A DNA stretch of 64,000 nt from Calycina herbarum (taxonomy: Eukaryota > Ascomycota > Leotiomycetes > Helotiales > Pezizellaceae), in contig LLEY01000085.1 of assembly GCA_001414485.1 (NCBI GenBank), positions 124,001-188,000 on the forward strand, written 5' to 3'. How positions within the stretch are numbered: the stretch's first letter is position 1; each line of letters opens with the position of its first letter. Positions 12,847 through 21,462 of this stretch are shown one piece after another. Under the pieces are notes generated by a model. That model did not search any database. It had not been told where the DNA came from and worked only from the letters and a program-made list of their open reading frames with translations. The translations under genes were made by a program, and so were the position numbers.

Positions 12847-13276
12847 ACGTAGTTTATTAGCGAGTCGATTATATTACCGAGTCGATTACTAAAAAAATAT
12901 ATAAAAAAAGTTTATATAACTCTAGTAAAAATCTATAATTCTTAATAAAAATTAATAAAATTAAAAACCTTACTTTATTACTATATATATAAATAATATT
13001 AGAAATCTTAGATACTAACTAATTATAATAGCTAAGTTATTAAAGAAATTAAAAAAAATCTATAAATATAGAGGTAATTTTAAGCGAATCGTTAGTTATA
13101 GCGAGTAAGCGTTTAAAAATTTTAATATTACTTATTTATATAGTAATAAAGTAGATTTTTTAATTTTATTAATTTTTATTAAGAATTACAGATTTTTACT
13201 AGGTTTATATAGACGTTTTTATATGTATTTTTAGTAATCGACTCGGTAATATAATCGACTCGCTAATAAACTACGT
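12847..13276. mobile_element. Foldback MITE of the pogo type (430 bp)
   Basis: The outer ~165 bp on each side are inverted copies of each other (12,847-13,006 against 13,120-13,276), leaving a short unique centre. The ends read ACGTAGTTTATTAGCGAG and its complement, with TA at 12,845-12,846 and 13,277-13,278. The TIR resembles those of transposons A and B in its first ~18 bases and in two 17-bp-spaced CGAGTCG cores. No transposase frame: a non-autonomous derivative. Confidence 0.82.
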
Positions 13277-13490
13277 TAGAGCTTTTTAAATTAGAAGATA
13301 TCTTTATTTACTTAATTATTTAGTCTTTAGTTAAAAGTATATCTAAACCTTTTAGATTTTAATACTTAGATTTTAGATATTAAAAATACAAGGTTAGATA
13401 GTATATTCTCTCTAAGTCCGTTCTCTACTCTTAGAGAGTTATCGCTTAGCTTTATATTTCTAATATATAGCCGGAATTTTAGATAATCCA

Positions 13491-14028
13491 AGATATTTCA
13501 GATGAAATAAAGAGTACAAGGAGGTATTCTAATATAAGTGGCGAATCAGTTACTCTTTTTAAACGTTCGATTCACTGGGGTCGTTTTGTAAAAGTAACTC
13601 TTCAATTATGTAGCTAGACAATTGAACTCGGTTTCAAAATTCCCACCTAAATAGCCTGGCCTTATCCAAAAGGAAAGAAATAACCAAAATCCCAATCAAT
13701 GCAAAAACATTCTGGCAGTCATAGGAAAACCACCCCAGACTCCAAATCCCCACACCAGAAATCTAAGCGACAAACTTTCTCTCAGCCACAGCGTCTCTCT
13801 TCTTCCTAGAACCCCTATTAGTTACAGCAGTCAATTGGGTAACACAATGGAAAAGCTGGTTCTCTGAAACTGCAACAGGAACAGGAGTACATGGTCTGGG
13901 TGACGGGGGAGTTAGTATTTGCCTATCAAGAAATGTCTCGGGATACGGCACAGGATAAATGCTGGGGTTCAGGAATAATTCAGGAGTGATTCACGAGAAA
14001 GAAAGATGAGGAAAGGTGTCCCTATTAC
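13491..14028. other. Intergenic, normal composition; 3' side of the secreted-protein gene
   Basis: Composition changes from RIP-like to normal at the left edge. No convincing gene is seen. A 62-codon minus-strand frame at 13,763-13,951 is probably 3' untranslated or spurious. Confidence 0.6.
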
Positions 14029-14653
14029 CTACCCCCACATATCGGCGTCTGCTGCAGATATAAGATCACAATAGCCGTGATCACCTGGAACACCTGTCGA
14101 TCCGTCTTTTTTGACATAGGTTATTACAAAGCGATTGGGGGGATCATTGGGATCGCCAGTTGTTGGGTAGAGTGTGTTGTTTTTATTAGCTTGATTCACT
14201 TATATGTAAGGGGAAAGAAGAAAATGCTTAGGGAAAGGGAAAGAAAGGACATGCAATATCACCAAGTTGCTCATTAGTAGTAGGACCCGCGGGACCATCG
14301 TAGAGCTCGAATCTCGTAATTGGCATATTCTTCGGGTCCTGTCCCGTACAGCCATCGTATGCATACCAGGAGACACCGTGAACATCATTATCCGGACTGT
14401 ATTTCAAGGTAAAAACTGGGGAATTATAGTCGGGGATTTCGTTGAAGGGGACTATTCCATCTGAGTCCACTCTGTCATCCGGACCATCAATTTCCATGGA
14501 GTGGGCATAGTAGATGCTTACGGGATGTAAGTAGGTGTAATACTAGTGGGGAAAGGAAGAGGGAGGTTGGGTGTTGGGCTGAGGTTACTAGAAGTTTGCA
14601 GTTGCGAGACTAATGAGGGAGAGGAGGATGGAAAAGACACTCAGAGATCTCAT
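14029..14653 (-). CDS. Small secreted protein, candidate effector (162 aa)
   Basis: A three-exon model (14,589-14,653; 14,263-14,516; 14,029-14,198) with introns of 72 and 64 bp gives 162 residues without frame problems. The protein starts MRSLSVFSILLSLISLATA, a textbook signal peptide with cleavage expected after about residue 20, so it should be secreted. The mature part is acidic and rich in Asp, Pro, Gly and Tyr, with only two cysteines and no membrane segment. No family was recognised. It lies about 0.5 kb from the RIP-mutated transposon block, a position typical of fungal effector genes, but a role in host interaction is only inference. The acceptor of intron 1 (CGTAAG) is the least certain boundary; the others fit fungal consensus. 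Confidence 0.7.
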
Positions 14654-16006
14654 CTTGAAGACAATTCTGAGTTGTGTGATTGCAATTTGTAGGGGTAGAA
14701 GGTACAATTTATAGACAGAGAGGAAGCTTAGCATACTGTTACATCATAGCATGAAGACAGCAGAGTATCGTCATAACGAATCACTATCATCATAAGAAAT
14801 AGCATGCCAAGGACTATAGCATCATCAAAAAACCAAACAGGAGACTAGCCAGTAAGAATTATATGCTAGCGTCATAAGCGAGAGTTCAGATATAGCCAAG
14901 ACCTTTATGGAGCTCCTTGCTTTTGTATTTAGGCAGTTAGTGAATTGGTCGATGAGGCAATGAGTGGTTCCAATGCAGGTACCGAACGGAAAGCAAGCTT
15001 CCTATTATCGGTGAAACTTTTTATGAGGCTAAATACCAGCAGCCGCAAGCAAGATCACGCACAAGATCGATTCACAGAGTGATTAGAGTTGTGTATTAAT
15101 TTCATTATGAGAAACATGACGACCCCGAAAGAGACCCAGAAAAGAAGGAAGTAACCTTGGGATAGCGGACACTTATAAAAAGGAGAAAGAGTTGAATACT
15201 TTTGAAGAAGCAAAGCTCAAAGAACCCTCGGGATTAAGAGTGAGAAGAACGCAAGGGATAAGTTAGAGTAGGTTGTGAAGTAGAGGCACCGAGTTGAAAA
15301 ATACCCCCTGCTTAACACAACATAGCATCACAACTCTAGACCCGGCTCTAGAAAAAGAATATAATGGGTGACATTGGGTGCTTTTGGAAATTTATGAGAA
15401 CCTTTAGGCAAGAACGATCGAAATTGTAAAGCACAGCGAGGGCCTCCAGAACAAAAAAAAGCAGAATACGCAAACGTCGAGGATACATACAACATAACAT
15501 TGGCTAGGCTGGGTGAGATTGATGCGCTTGCATAGGGATCAAGCCAACCCCATAGTACGAGAAGTAACATCTACTTGAAAAATTTCAAAGTTCTTAGCTT
15601 TTTTAAAAACAACAATAGCTTCTTTTTCGAAAGTAAATACCGACGGAGGTAAGTATCAGTAACCATAAAGGTCAACAACAGTGCATACCAGCACGAGCAA
15701 GCAAAGCAACATAAAATCTTTCCAGCGGCACCCAACTCGTTAGACACGATTGTTTGTGAGAGTATGAATAGGTTGGTTGGCTCTCGCATGGCTGACAAGT
15801 TGTATAGATTTGCTAGGGGACTGCGTCAAATTTATCCCCTTGCGTCGCCCAGCAAGGGGTTCGGTAGTGAAATACAACTGCGAGAACAGGCTTCGTCATA
15901 GCAAGCAGACTGAACATTAAAAACGCAGCAAAAAGTAGCATAAAGCAAAAACGCACTAATGAAACAGTAAAATTTTGACATGATAATTAATCTACCGTAC
16001 GCCCAC
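14654..16006. other. Intergenic between the secreted-protein gene and NOP2
   Basis: Upstream region of the secreted-protein gene and downstream region of NOP2. Two adjacent hydrophobic minus-strand frames (15,328-15,798) are separated by a stop and are not supported as a gene. No RNA gene or repeat was recognised. Confidence 0.5.
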
Positions 16007-18418
16007 CTAGCCTTGAGATCCTTGAGCCTTGAGATCCTTTTTCGACGTCTTCTTCTTCACCTCCTTCGTACTCTTACTCTTTTTCCCTTCCTTTTCCGCT
16101 GGAGCTTTACTCTCAACCACCTCCTTCGTCTTGGATTTCTTGCTCTTCTTCTCTACAACTTCCTCCTCAGCATCTTCCATAACCACATCCTTGGTCTTGG
16201 ATTTCTTGCTCTTCTTTTCCACCACCTCTGCGACATCCTCCATAACTACATCCTTAGTCTTCTTATTCTTCTTACTCTTCTTTTCCGCCACCTCTGCGAC
16301 CTCATCCGCATCCTCCATAACAACATCCTTACTCTTCTCCCTCTTACCCTTCTTCTCCCCCTTCTTCGAAGCATCCCCTCGACTAGCATTAGGATCAATC
16401 CCCTTCTTCTTCAAATTAATCCTCTGCGCCCTCTCCATATAAACATCATCCTCATCCTCATCCCACCCCCCAAACGCCGCCTCCTCCTCCTCTTCATTAT
16501 CGGGTACGGGTCGCCGATCAACCTCCAACTCATCATCCACATTCTCCTTCTTAGGCCCATTCGTCGACGACGCAGCAACAGAAGCCGCAGTCGAAGGGCC
16601 GGTCTTCTTGAATTTCGAAACGAAAAATCCATCCACGTTGTAAGCGTGAGGATAATATCGTCGCGTCATCTTTATCGATTTGTCAAAGGATTTACCCATG
16701 TAAGCTGTGAATCCCTCCTTTCCGAAGACGAGTCCGGTTTCCACGAGTTTGACGTTGGGGCGTTTGCTCAGGGCGTATTGAACGACTTGTTCGTTTTCTT
16801 CGACGGTGACGGAACAGGTCGAGTAGACGATATAGCCACCGGTCTTGCTGGCGTGGTCTACGGAATCGATGGCGGCGAGGAGAAGTTGTTTTTGTAAGTG
16901 AGGGAGCATGAGGAAATCTTTTTCGGTCTTGTTGGTCTTGACACTTGGGTCTTTGGCGATGACTCCGGTACCTGAACATGGAGCATCGAGGAGGACACGG
17001 TCAAATCCACCCATGACCTTGGGGAATTCTCGTGCATCGTAATTGCATACGATAGTGTTCTTGGCTCCTAGACGATGGATGTTACCAATCAGACCCTTGG
17101 CACGAGATTTGTTGCTATCGTTTGCGAATATGACACCAGTATTCTTCATGAGTGCTGCGATATGGGTTGTTTTTCCACCGGGGGCGGCAGCCATATCGAG
17201 AACTCGTTCATTTTCTTGAGGAGCGAGAGCCATAACGGGAAGGAAGGAGGAGGCGGCTTGGAGAATGTAGTGACCAGCGAGGTATTCGGGGGTAGCTCCG
17301 AGGGGAACAGCCGACTCGAAAACTTGAAGACCAATTTTTGACCATTTTCCAACAGGCTCGAGAGTTACACCACGGTTGATGAGGGATGTTGCGAGGTCTC
17401 TTCGGTGAGTTCTGAGGGTATTGGTACGGATTACGACGGGACGGGCAGTTTCGTTTGCTTCGAAAAATGCGAACGCCTCCTTCGGTGGGAATAGGTTGAA
17501 GAGTTTCTCAGCAAGGTATTGAGAGTAACCGTAGTATGCGCAAATATCTTTAATGAGTTGTCCCGTGTAGTCCGCTCTTGATCGTCCTTCTTCAGCAAGA
17601 TTCGCCATATCGTCCAGTACTCGTACAGTATCGTTGATTCTCGTTCGTAATAATTGCAAATCGGGTGCTAGTAAAGCATTTGTTTTGACACCACCAGCCT
17701 CTTCGTCATCGCTGTCATCGAAAATATGTGGTTTGTCCCCAGTAATATTTGTTTGCATAGCAGCTTCCTCCAATTCAGCCTGTGCATCCGCCTCATCTTG
17801 CTCCATCTGCTCATCCAGTTTCCTCGTTAATCCAGCAATATTCGCAGCAGTAAGCTTTTCCTCGGCATCTGACTCGTCCTCGTCTTCAGAGAACATAGCC
17901 TTTGTCGCATGATCATCCCCAGAATCATACACCTCACTTCCAGAATCCAGAAAGTCGTCTCCCAATCCTCCAGTCTCCTCTCCAGACACATCAAACTCAT
18001 CATTCATAAGATCGTCCGCATCAGAATCCTCACCCATCTCCTCATCCGACATAGGTAAAGGCATTGACTCGGGCTTCTTCTTGCTCTTCTTCACCGGTTC
18101 CGCAGCAGGCAACCCATTCGTAAAAGGCTTCTTCTTTCCACCCTTCTTCTCCTTCTCCTTCTCCTTCTCCTTCTCCTTCTCCCTCCCAGCCTTCGCCAAA
18201 GCAGCAGCCTTCTTCCTCCTCTTCTCCTCTCTCACACCCATAGTCCTAACCACTGGTTCCCCCTCGGTCGCACCAGTCCGTTGTTTCTTAACATATTGCT
18301 GCGACTCGGTTCGCGATTCCGTAACGCTCATACCAGCCTTCCTCTTGAGATTCGTGAAGTGAGCTTCGTCGAGTTTTTCGGGCATGCCCTGTTTCTTCAT
18401 GCGACGTCCGACTCCCAT
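16007..18418 (-). CDS. NOP2: Nop2-type 25S rRNA (cytosine-C5) methyltransferase
   Basis: An intronless 803-residue protein. The open frame extends further upstream, but the methionine at 18,418 (MGVGRRMKKQG) is the start typical of the fungal Nop2 family. The N-terminal third is a charged, nucleolar-type region with acidic blocks. The NOL1/NOP2/Sun methyltransferase domain follows, with the SAM-binding loop DMAAAPGGKT near residue 408 and the two cysteines of the family in DAPCSG (about C481) and YSTCSV (about C535). In yeast Nop2 methylates a cytosine of 25S rRNA and is essential for 60S ribosome assembly in the nucleolus. The C-terminal ~130 residues are Lys-rich with a repeated K-DVVMED motif, an extension likely to vary between species. 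Divergent from the Get5-like gene. Confidence 0.95.
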   Translation of the reverse strand: MGVGRRMKKQGMPEKLDEAHFTNLKRKAGMSVTESRTESQQYVKKQRTGATEGEPVVRTMGVREEKRRKKAAALAKAGREKEKEKEKEKEKKGGKKKPFTNGLPAAEPVKKSKKKPESMPLPMSDEEMGEDSDADDLMNDEFDVSGEETGGLGDDFLDSGSEVYDSGDDHATKAMFSEDEDESDAEEKLTAANIAGLTRKLDEQMEQDEADAQAELEEAAMQTNITGDKPHIFDDSDDEEAGGVKTNALLAPDLQLLRTRINDTVRVLDDMANLAEEGRSRADYTGQLIKDICAYYGYSQYLAEKLFNLFPPKEAFAFFEANETARPVVIRTNTLRTHRRDLATSLINRGVTLEPVGKWSKIGLQVFESAVPLGATPEYLAGHYILQAASSFLPVMALAPQENERVLDMAAAPGGKTTHIAALMKNTGVIFANDSNKSRAKGLIGNIHRLGAKNTIVCNYDAREFPKVMGGFDRVLLDAPCSGTGVIAKDPSVKTNKTEKDFLMLPHLQKQLLLAAIDSVDHASKTGGYIVYSTCSVTVEENEQVVQYALSKRPNVKLVETGLVFGKEGFTAYMGKSFDKSIKMTRRYYPHAYNVDGFFVSKFKKTGPSTAASVAASSTNGPKKENVDDELEVDRRPVPDNEEEEEAAFGGWDEDEDDVYMERAQRINLKKKGIDPNASRGDASKKGEKKGKREKSKDVVMEDADEVAEVAEKKSKKNKKTKDVVMEDVAEVVEKKSKKSKTKDVVMEDAEEEVVEKKSKKSKTKEVVESKAPAEKEGKKSKSTKEVKKKTSKKDLKAQGSQG

Positions 18419-18730
18419 ATTGGCGGTATTTGGCACACGATTTCGTGCTGCAATTGAGTGGTTTGGGGAGGTTTTGGTGGAGGTTGTGGTGTTTTCTGGG
18501 TTCGCGGACTGGAAAGCTTTCACTGAAATCTTTTTTTTTTTGGCGATAAGATTTCTATCTGCCCCGCTAGCGACCTGGCGCCAAGACTTTTCTGGACTCA
18601 AGCTCCAGGTGTTGTACAAAGTACTTTTACACTACAAACCCTACCTACCAAACCTTGATCGCATTCAATTTCTCATCTTCCACAGGATTTCCGAAAGCAA
18701 GTCAACTCTGAAAAACTAAACTACTTCAAT
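18419..18730. promoter_or_regulatory. Shared divergent promoter region, NOP2 / Get5-like
   Basis: 312 bp separate the two start codons, which face away from each other, so the region must hold both promoters. It contains a T9 run near 18,532-18,541. No specific binding site is claimed. Confidence 0.55.
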
Positions 18731-19420
18731 ATGACGGAACTATCATTCGCAAAATCCTTCCTCACAACCCTCGATTCGCGCCCCAACAAGATCAGCGCAG
18801 AACACTTCGAAGACCCAAAATCATACCCAGCACGAAATGCTGTACGACATCCCCTCCCTCCTCCTATCCCCTTCTGCACTTCAAATACTGACAAGAAATC
18901 CTTACAGTTTATACTACCAAAATCCACCGGCCCCCCCCTCAAACGCAAATCCCCCACCACCTCCGCCACACCAACAACCTTCCCCATAACCCTAAAATCC
19001 CTCCGAAACCCCCCCTTAGACATCACCCTCCCCTCGCGGGACCTCAACACCTCCATCCTCGACCTCAAAAACTCGGTATCAGAGGAATCTTCTATCCCGG
19101 TAAAAGCTTTGAAACTACTATACAACAAGAAGCCGGTGGCGGATAGCAAAGTGCTGAAGGATTTGTTAGGGGCTGAAGGTGTGAAGGAGGGAACGAGTGT
19201 AGAGTTTGGGATTATGGTTATTGGTGGTGCTGCGGCGATACAGAAGAAGGAAGCTGTTGCGGAGGAGGATAAGATGGAGGTTGAGATGGGGCATGGTGGG
19301 GATGTGCTTAAGACTGAGGCATTTTGGGCTGATTTGAGAGGGTTCTTGGTACAGAGGCTGAAGGATGAGGGGGAGGGAGATAGAGTTGTTAAGGTGTTTA
19401 GAAATGCTGTTACGAACTAG
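18731..19420 (+). CDS. Get5/Mdy2-like ubiquitin-domain protein
   Basis: Two exons (18,731-18,841 and 18,908-19,420) joined over a 66-bp intron (GTACGA...TTACAG, branch CTGAC) give 207 residues. The intron is a multiple of three without a stop, so an unspliced reading stays open. The N-terminal ~35 residues (FAKSFLTTLDSRP) resemble the Get4-binding segment of fungal Get5. A ubiquitin-like fold follows (about 60-140; TLKSLRNPPLDI, LYNKKPVADSKVLKDL). The C-terminal helix (FWADLRGFLVQRLKDE) looks like the dimerisation domain. In yeast Get5 works with Get4 and Sgt2 to hand tail-anchored proteins to Get3 in the cytosol. The identification rests on domain order and motif memory; another ubiquitin-like adaptor is possible. 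Confidence 0.75.
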   Translation: MTELSFAKSFLTTLDSRPNKISAEHFEDPKSYPARNAVRHPLPPPIPFCTSNTDKKSLQFILPKSTGPPLKRKSPTTSATPTTFPITLKSLRNPPLDITLPSRDLNTSILDLKNSVSEESSIPVKALKLLYNKKPVADSKVLKDLLGAEGVKEGTSVEFGIMVIGGAAAIQKKEAVAEEDKMEVEMGHGGDVLKTEAFWADLRGFLVQRLKDEGEGDRVVKVFRNAVTN

Positions 19421-19818
19421 AGATTATGGACATGATAGAAATCGTTGGGCATTTTCAGCATGGCGTTATGAGGGGTAAAACAATATCAGACACAGTGTCA
19501 CATCTCGTAAAAACGGAACCATCTGAGGAGAAATGCCATGCATGTTAAGAAGTAGCTTTTTGATATCTTCGCAACAAACAAAAAGACTATCTCATCTTTC
19601 CTTCCTTCCACTTCGCTCAATCAATCAGCAGGGGAAGTTTGACGAAAAAATCCCGAAATACTTGATTGTTGCCCTACCTATGCATACTATCAAGGGCAAA
19701 ATGAAGAGCACCAATGAAATACGGCCTCCCATCAACCATCATTCCCACACCATAATATCGTTATTGGCCTTGCCAAACAAACCCATCGTTGCCTCTGGAA
19801 TTGTAGACTTTTCCTTGT
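19421..19818. other. Convergent 3' ends of the Get5-like gene and cofilin
   Basis: About 400 bp holding the 3' untranslated regions of two converging genes. The 103-codon plus-strand frame at 19,533 is not supported as a gene. Confidence 0.55.
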
Positions 19819-20618
19819 TTAAGAAGATGCCAATCCCTTGCTGACCTTTGTGAGAACGGATTGGTATTCAATATCATCGGTGTCGTTGGCTTGGAACTCG
19901 ACAGCCAAACCGTTTAGGGCACGCTTGAGAGCATCCTTGGAGGAAGCGTAAATCATTTTTGGCTATTTGTATGATTAGCTTTGAAGTCTCTCTGGAAAGT
20001 GCAGAAAACAAACCTGGATTCCGGCATCATCGGGCGACCAGGCGATGAAGGTGATTTTGCTTCTACACAAACGATTAGCCCCAATCCATCCGCATATAGG
20101 TTTGTAAAGCATACCTTGATCCCTCACCAGAGGCCAAGTCGTAGTTGAAGTCATAAACGGCGTATCGTGGACCCTTGGTAACCTTGCCCTGTTGTGGTTG
20201 TCAGTTGGGCTATCCATATCCGCCCCAACACGCCCCGGGTTGCCACATACAGTCTTCATGTTCTTGGATTCGGCACCGAGGAGCTTCTCACGGAAGTATT
20301 CCCAGTCGCCATTTTCTGAGGCCTCCTCGACAATGATCTCTTTGTAGTCGTCTGATAGCTTGTAGATGATGAACTTGATCTTCTTGTCGAGCTTGAGATT
20401 GTTGAAGGTGCTGACACAGTCAGGCGCAATGGAGGCTCTGTGTTCGGAGTCAGTTTGTTGATTGTTTGATGTGGGCGGTGGATCAAGTTAGGTATTTGCA
20501 GATGCCGAGTTTGAAGGATGGTGGGGGAGGGGGGGCTGGGACTGACCCTGATTGAGACTGTTTACATGTTGTTAGCAGATGTCGTTAGAGAAGTAGATGC
20601 TGTGTATCTACTTACCAT
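19819..20618 (-). CDS. COF1: Cofilin (ADF/cofilin actin-severing protein)
   Basis: Six exons: 20,616-20,618, 20,547-20,557, 20,251-20,437, 20,115-20,188, 20,014-20,062 and 19,819-19,962. They sum to 155 residues, close to the usual cofilin length. The first exon is only the ATG and the second only 11 nt, both with good splice sites. Recognisable stretches are [42 protein letters not shown] (the actin-binding long-helix region begins here) and [12 protein letters not shown]. The fold is a single ADF-H domain. Cofilin binds and severs ADP-actin filaments in the cytoplasm and is essential in fungi; the Ser near the N terminus (MSQSG) is the conserved position that phosphorylation controls in animals. 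Confidence 0.95.
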
Positions 20619-21462
20619 GGTGCAAACTAGAGTATGCGACTAGTTGAGTCGTCGAAGAGCCTTGAGGTGGTGTCAGCAAAGTTGCGATAACAAGAAGATT
20701 TCCAAGCTTCCCCTCTATTCGCGACACGAAGGGTTGGATGTGTACGTACGAGTTGGAGAAAGATTTTTGTTGGTGTTGGCGAAAGTAATCGAGACTTAAC
20801 ACTCGAGGAGGTGGAGGATGGTCACAGGAATTGTTCTTTGCTGCTCTTTTGGATGGTTGCGATCGATTCCAGGCAAGCAGGGCATAGGTCGGGTGGTGGG
20901 GTAAAATACACGTGACAATATCAAACCAAAATCACTGCCTAGAAGTTCTTGTTTAAGAAAACTGTCCAAGAATTGAATAAAGTTTCTGCCTTCTCGCCTC
21001 GAAACGATTCTTTTCGTAATGGTTCTCTAAAATACTACCTAAAGCTCTTTTTTATGGATACACCAATTTCGCATGTGCTAGACGGGGTAGAACAATCAAA
21101 ACTATTATCCGAGATGGTCTGAAAGAATGACGACCTCTTGGAATAATATTCACTCAAGAAAGATTTGGGTGGGGTCAATAGAAGATATTTGACTCAGTAC
21201 ACATCACAACTGCACAGAATCATCAGAGTATTTTGATTATTTTGCATTGTTTTTTGTTCATTAATTTACATGCCTTCTATCGCTCATTAGAATCCGCAAA
21301 TCGCTCCTCCGCGCCATTTTGGTAAGACAAGTGATGAAGAGTGGGGTGGTGTTATACAATATATACCAGTGAGAAGTACCCATCTGAAAGCAACTGACTG
21401 TCGAAGGGTATTGCCTAGGTCCGCCATTTTGTGTTTTACATGGTTCAAAATCCTTTCTGTTT
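20619..21462. other. Upstream region of cofilin
   Basis: Intergenic between two minus-strand genes. No further gene, repeat or RNA recognised. Confidence 0.5.

Larger units (their letters stand above)
1..13490. repeat. RIP-mutated transposon block
   Basis: The whole stretch is AT-rich with TpA everywhere and CpA/TpG almost absent, and it has no open frame of 60 codons on either strand. This is the pattern left by repeat-induced point mutation, which converts CpA to TpA in duplicated DNA of filamentous ascomycetes. Fragments of reverse transcriptase, integrase, chromodomain and pogo-type transposase can still be read across stop codons. The pattern stops sharply near 13,490, where normal composition and CA/TG dinucleotides return. 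It is probably heterochromatic. Individual elements are listed separately. Confidence 0.93.

Noticed and set aside
15328..15798. Two adjacent hydrophobic minus-strand frames suggesting a small membrane protein
   Set aside because: Separated by a stop; possible splice sites give only a short, unconvincing product.
15980..16897. 305-codon plus-strand frame
   Set aside because: Lies antisense to NOP2 and is rich in Leu/His/Pro, as expected from the complement of Lys/Glu/Asp-rich coding sequence.
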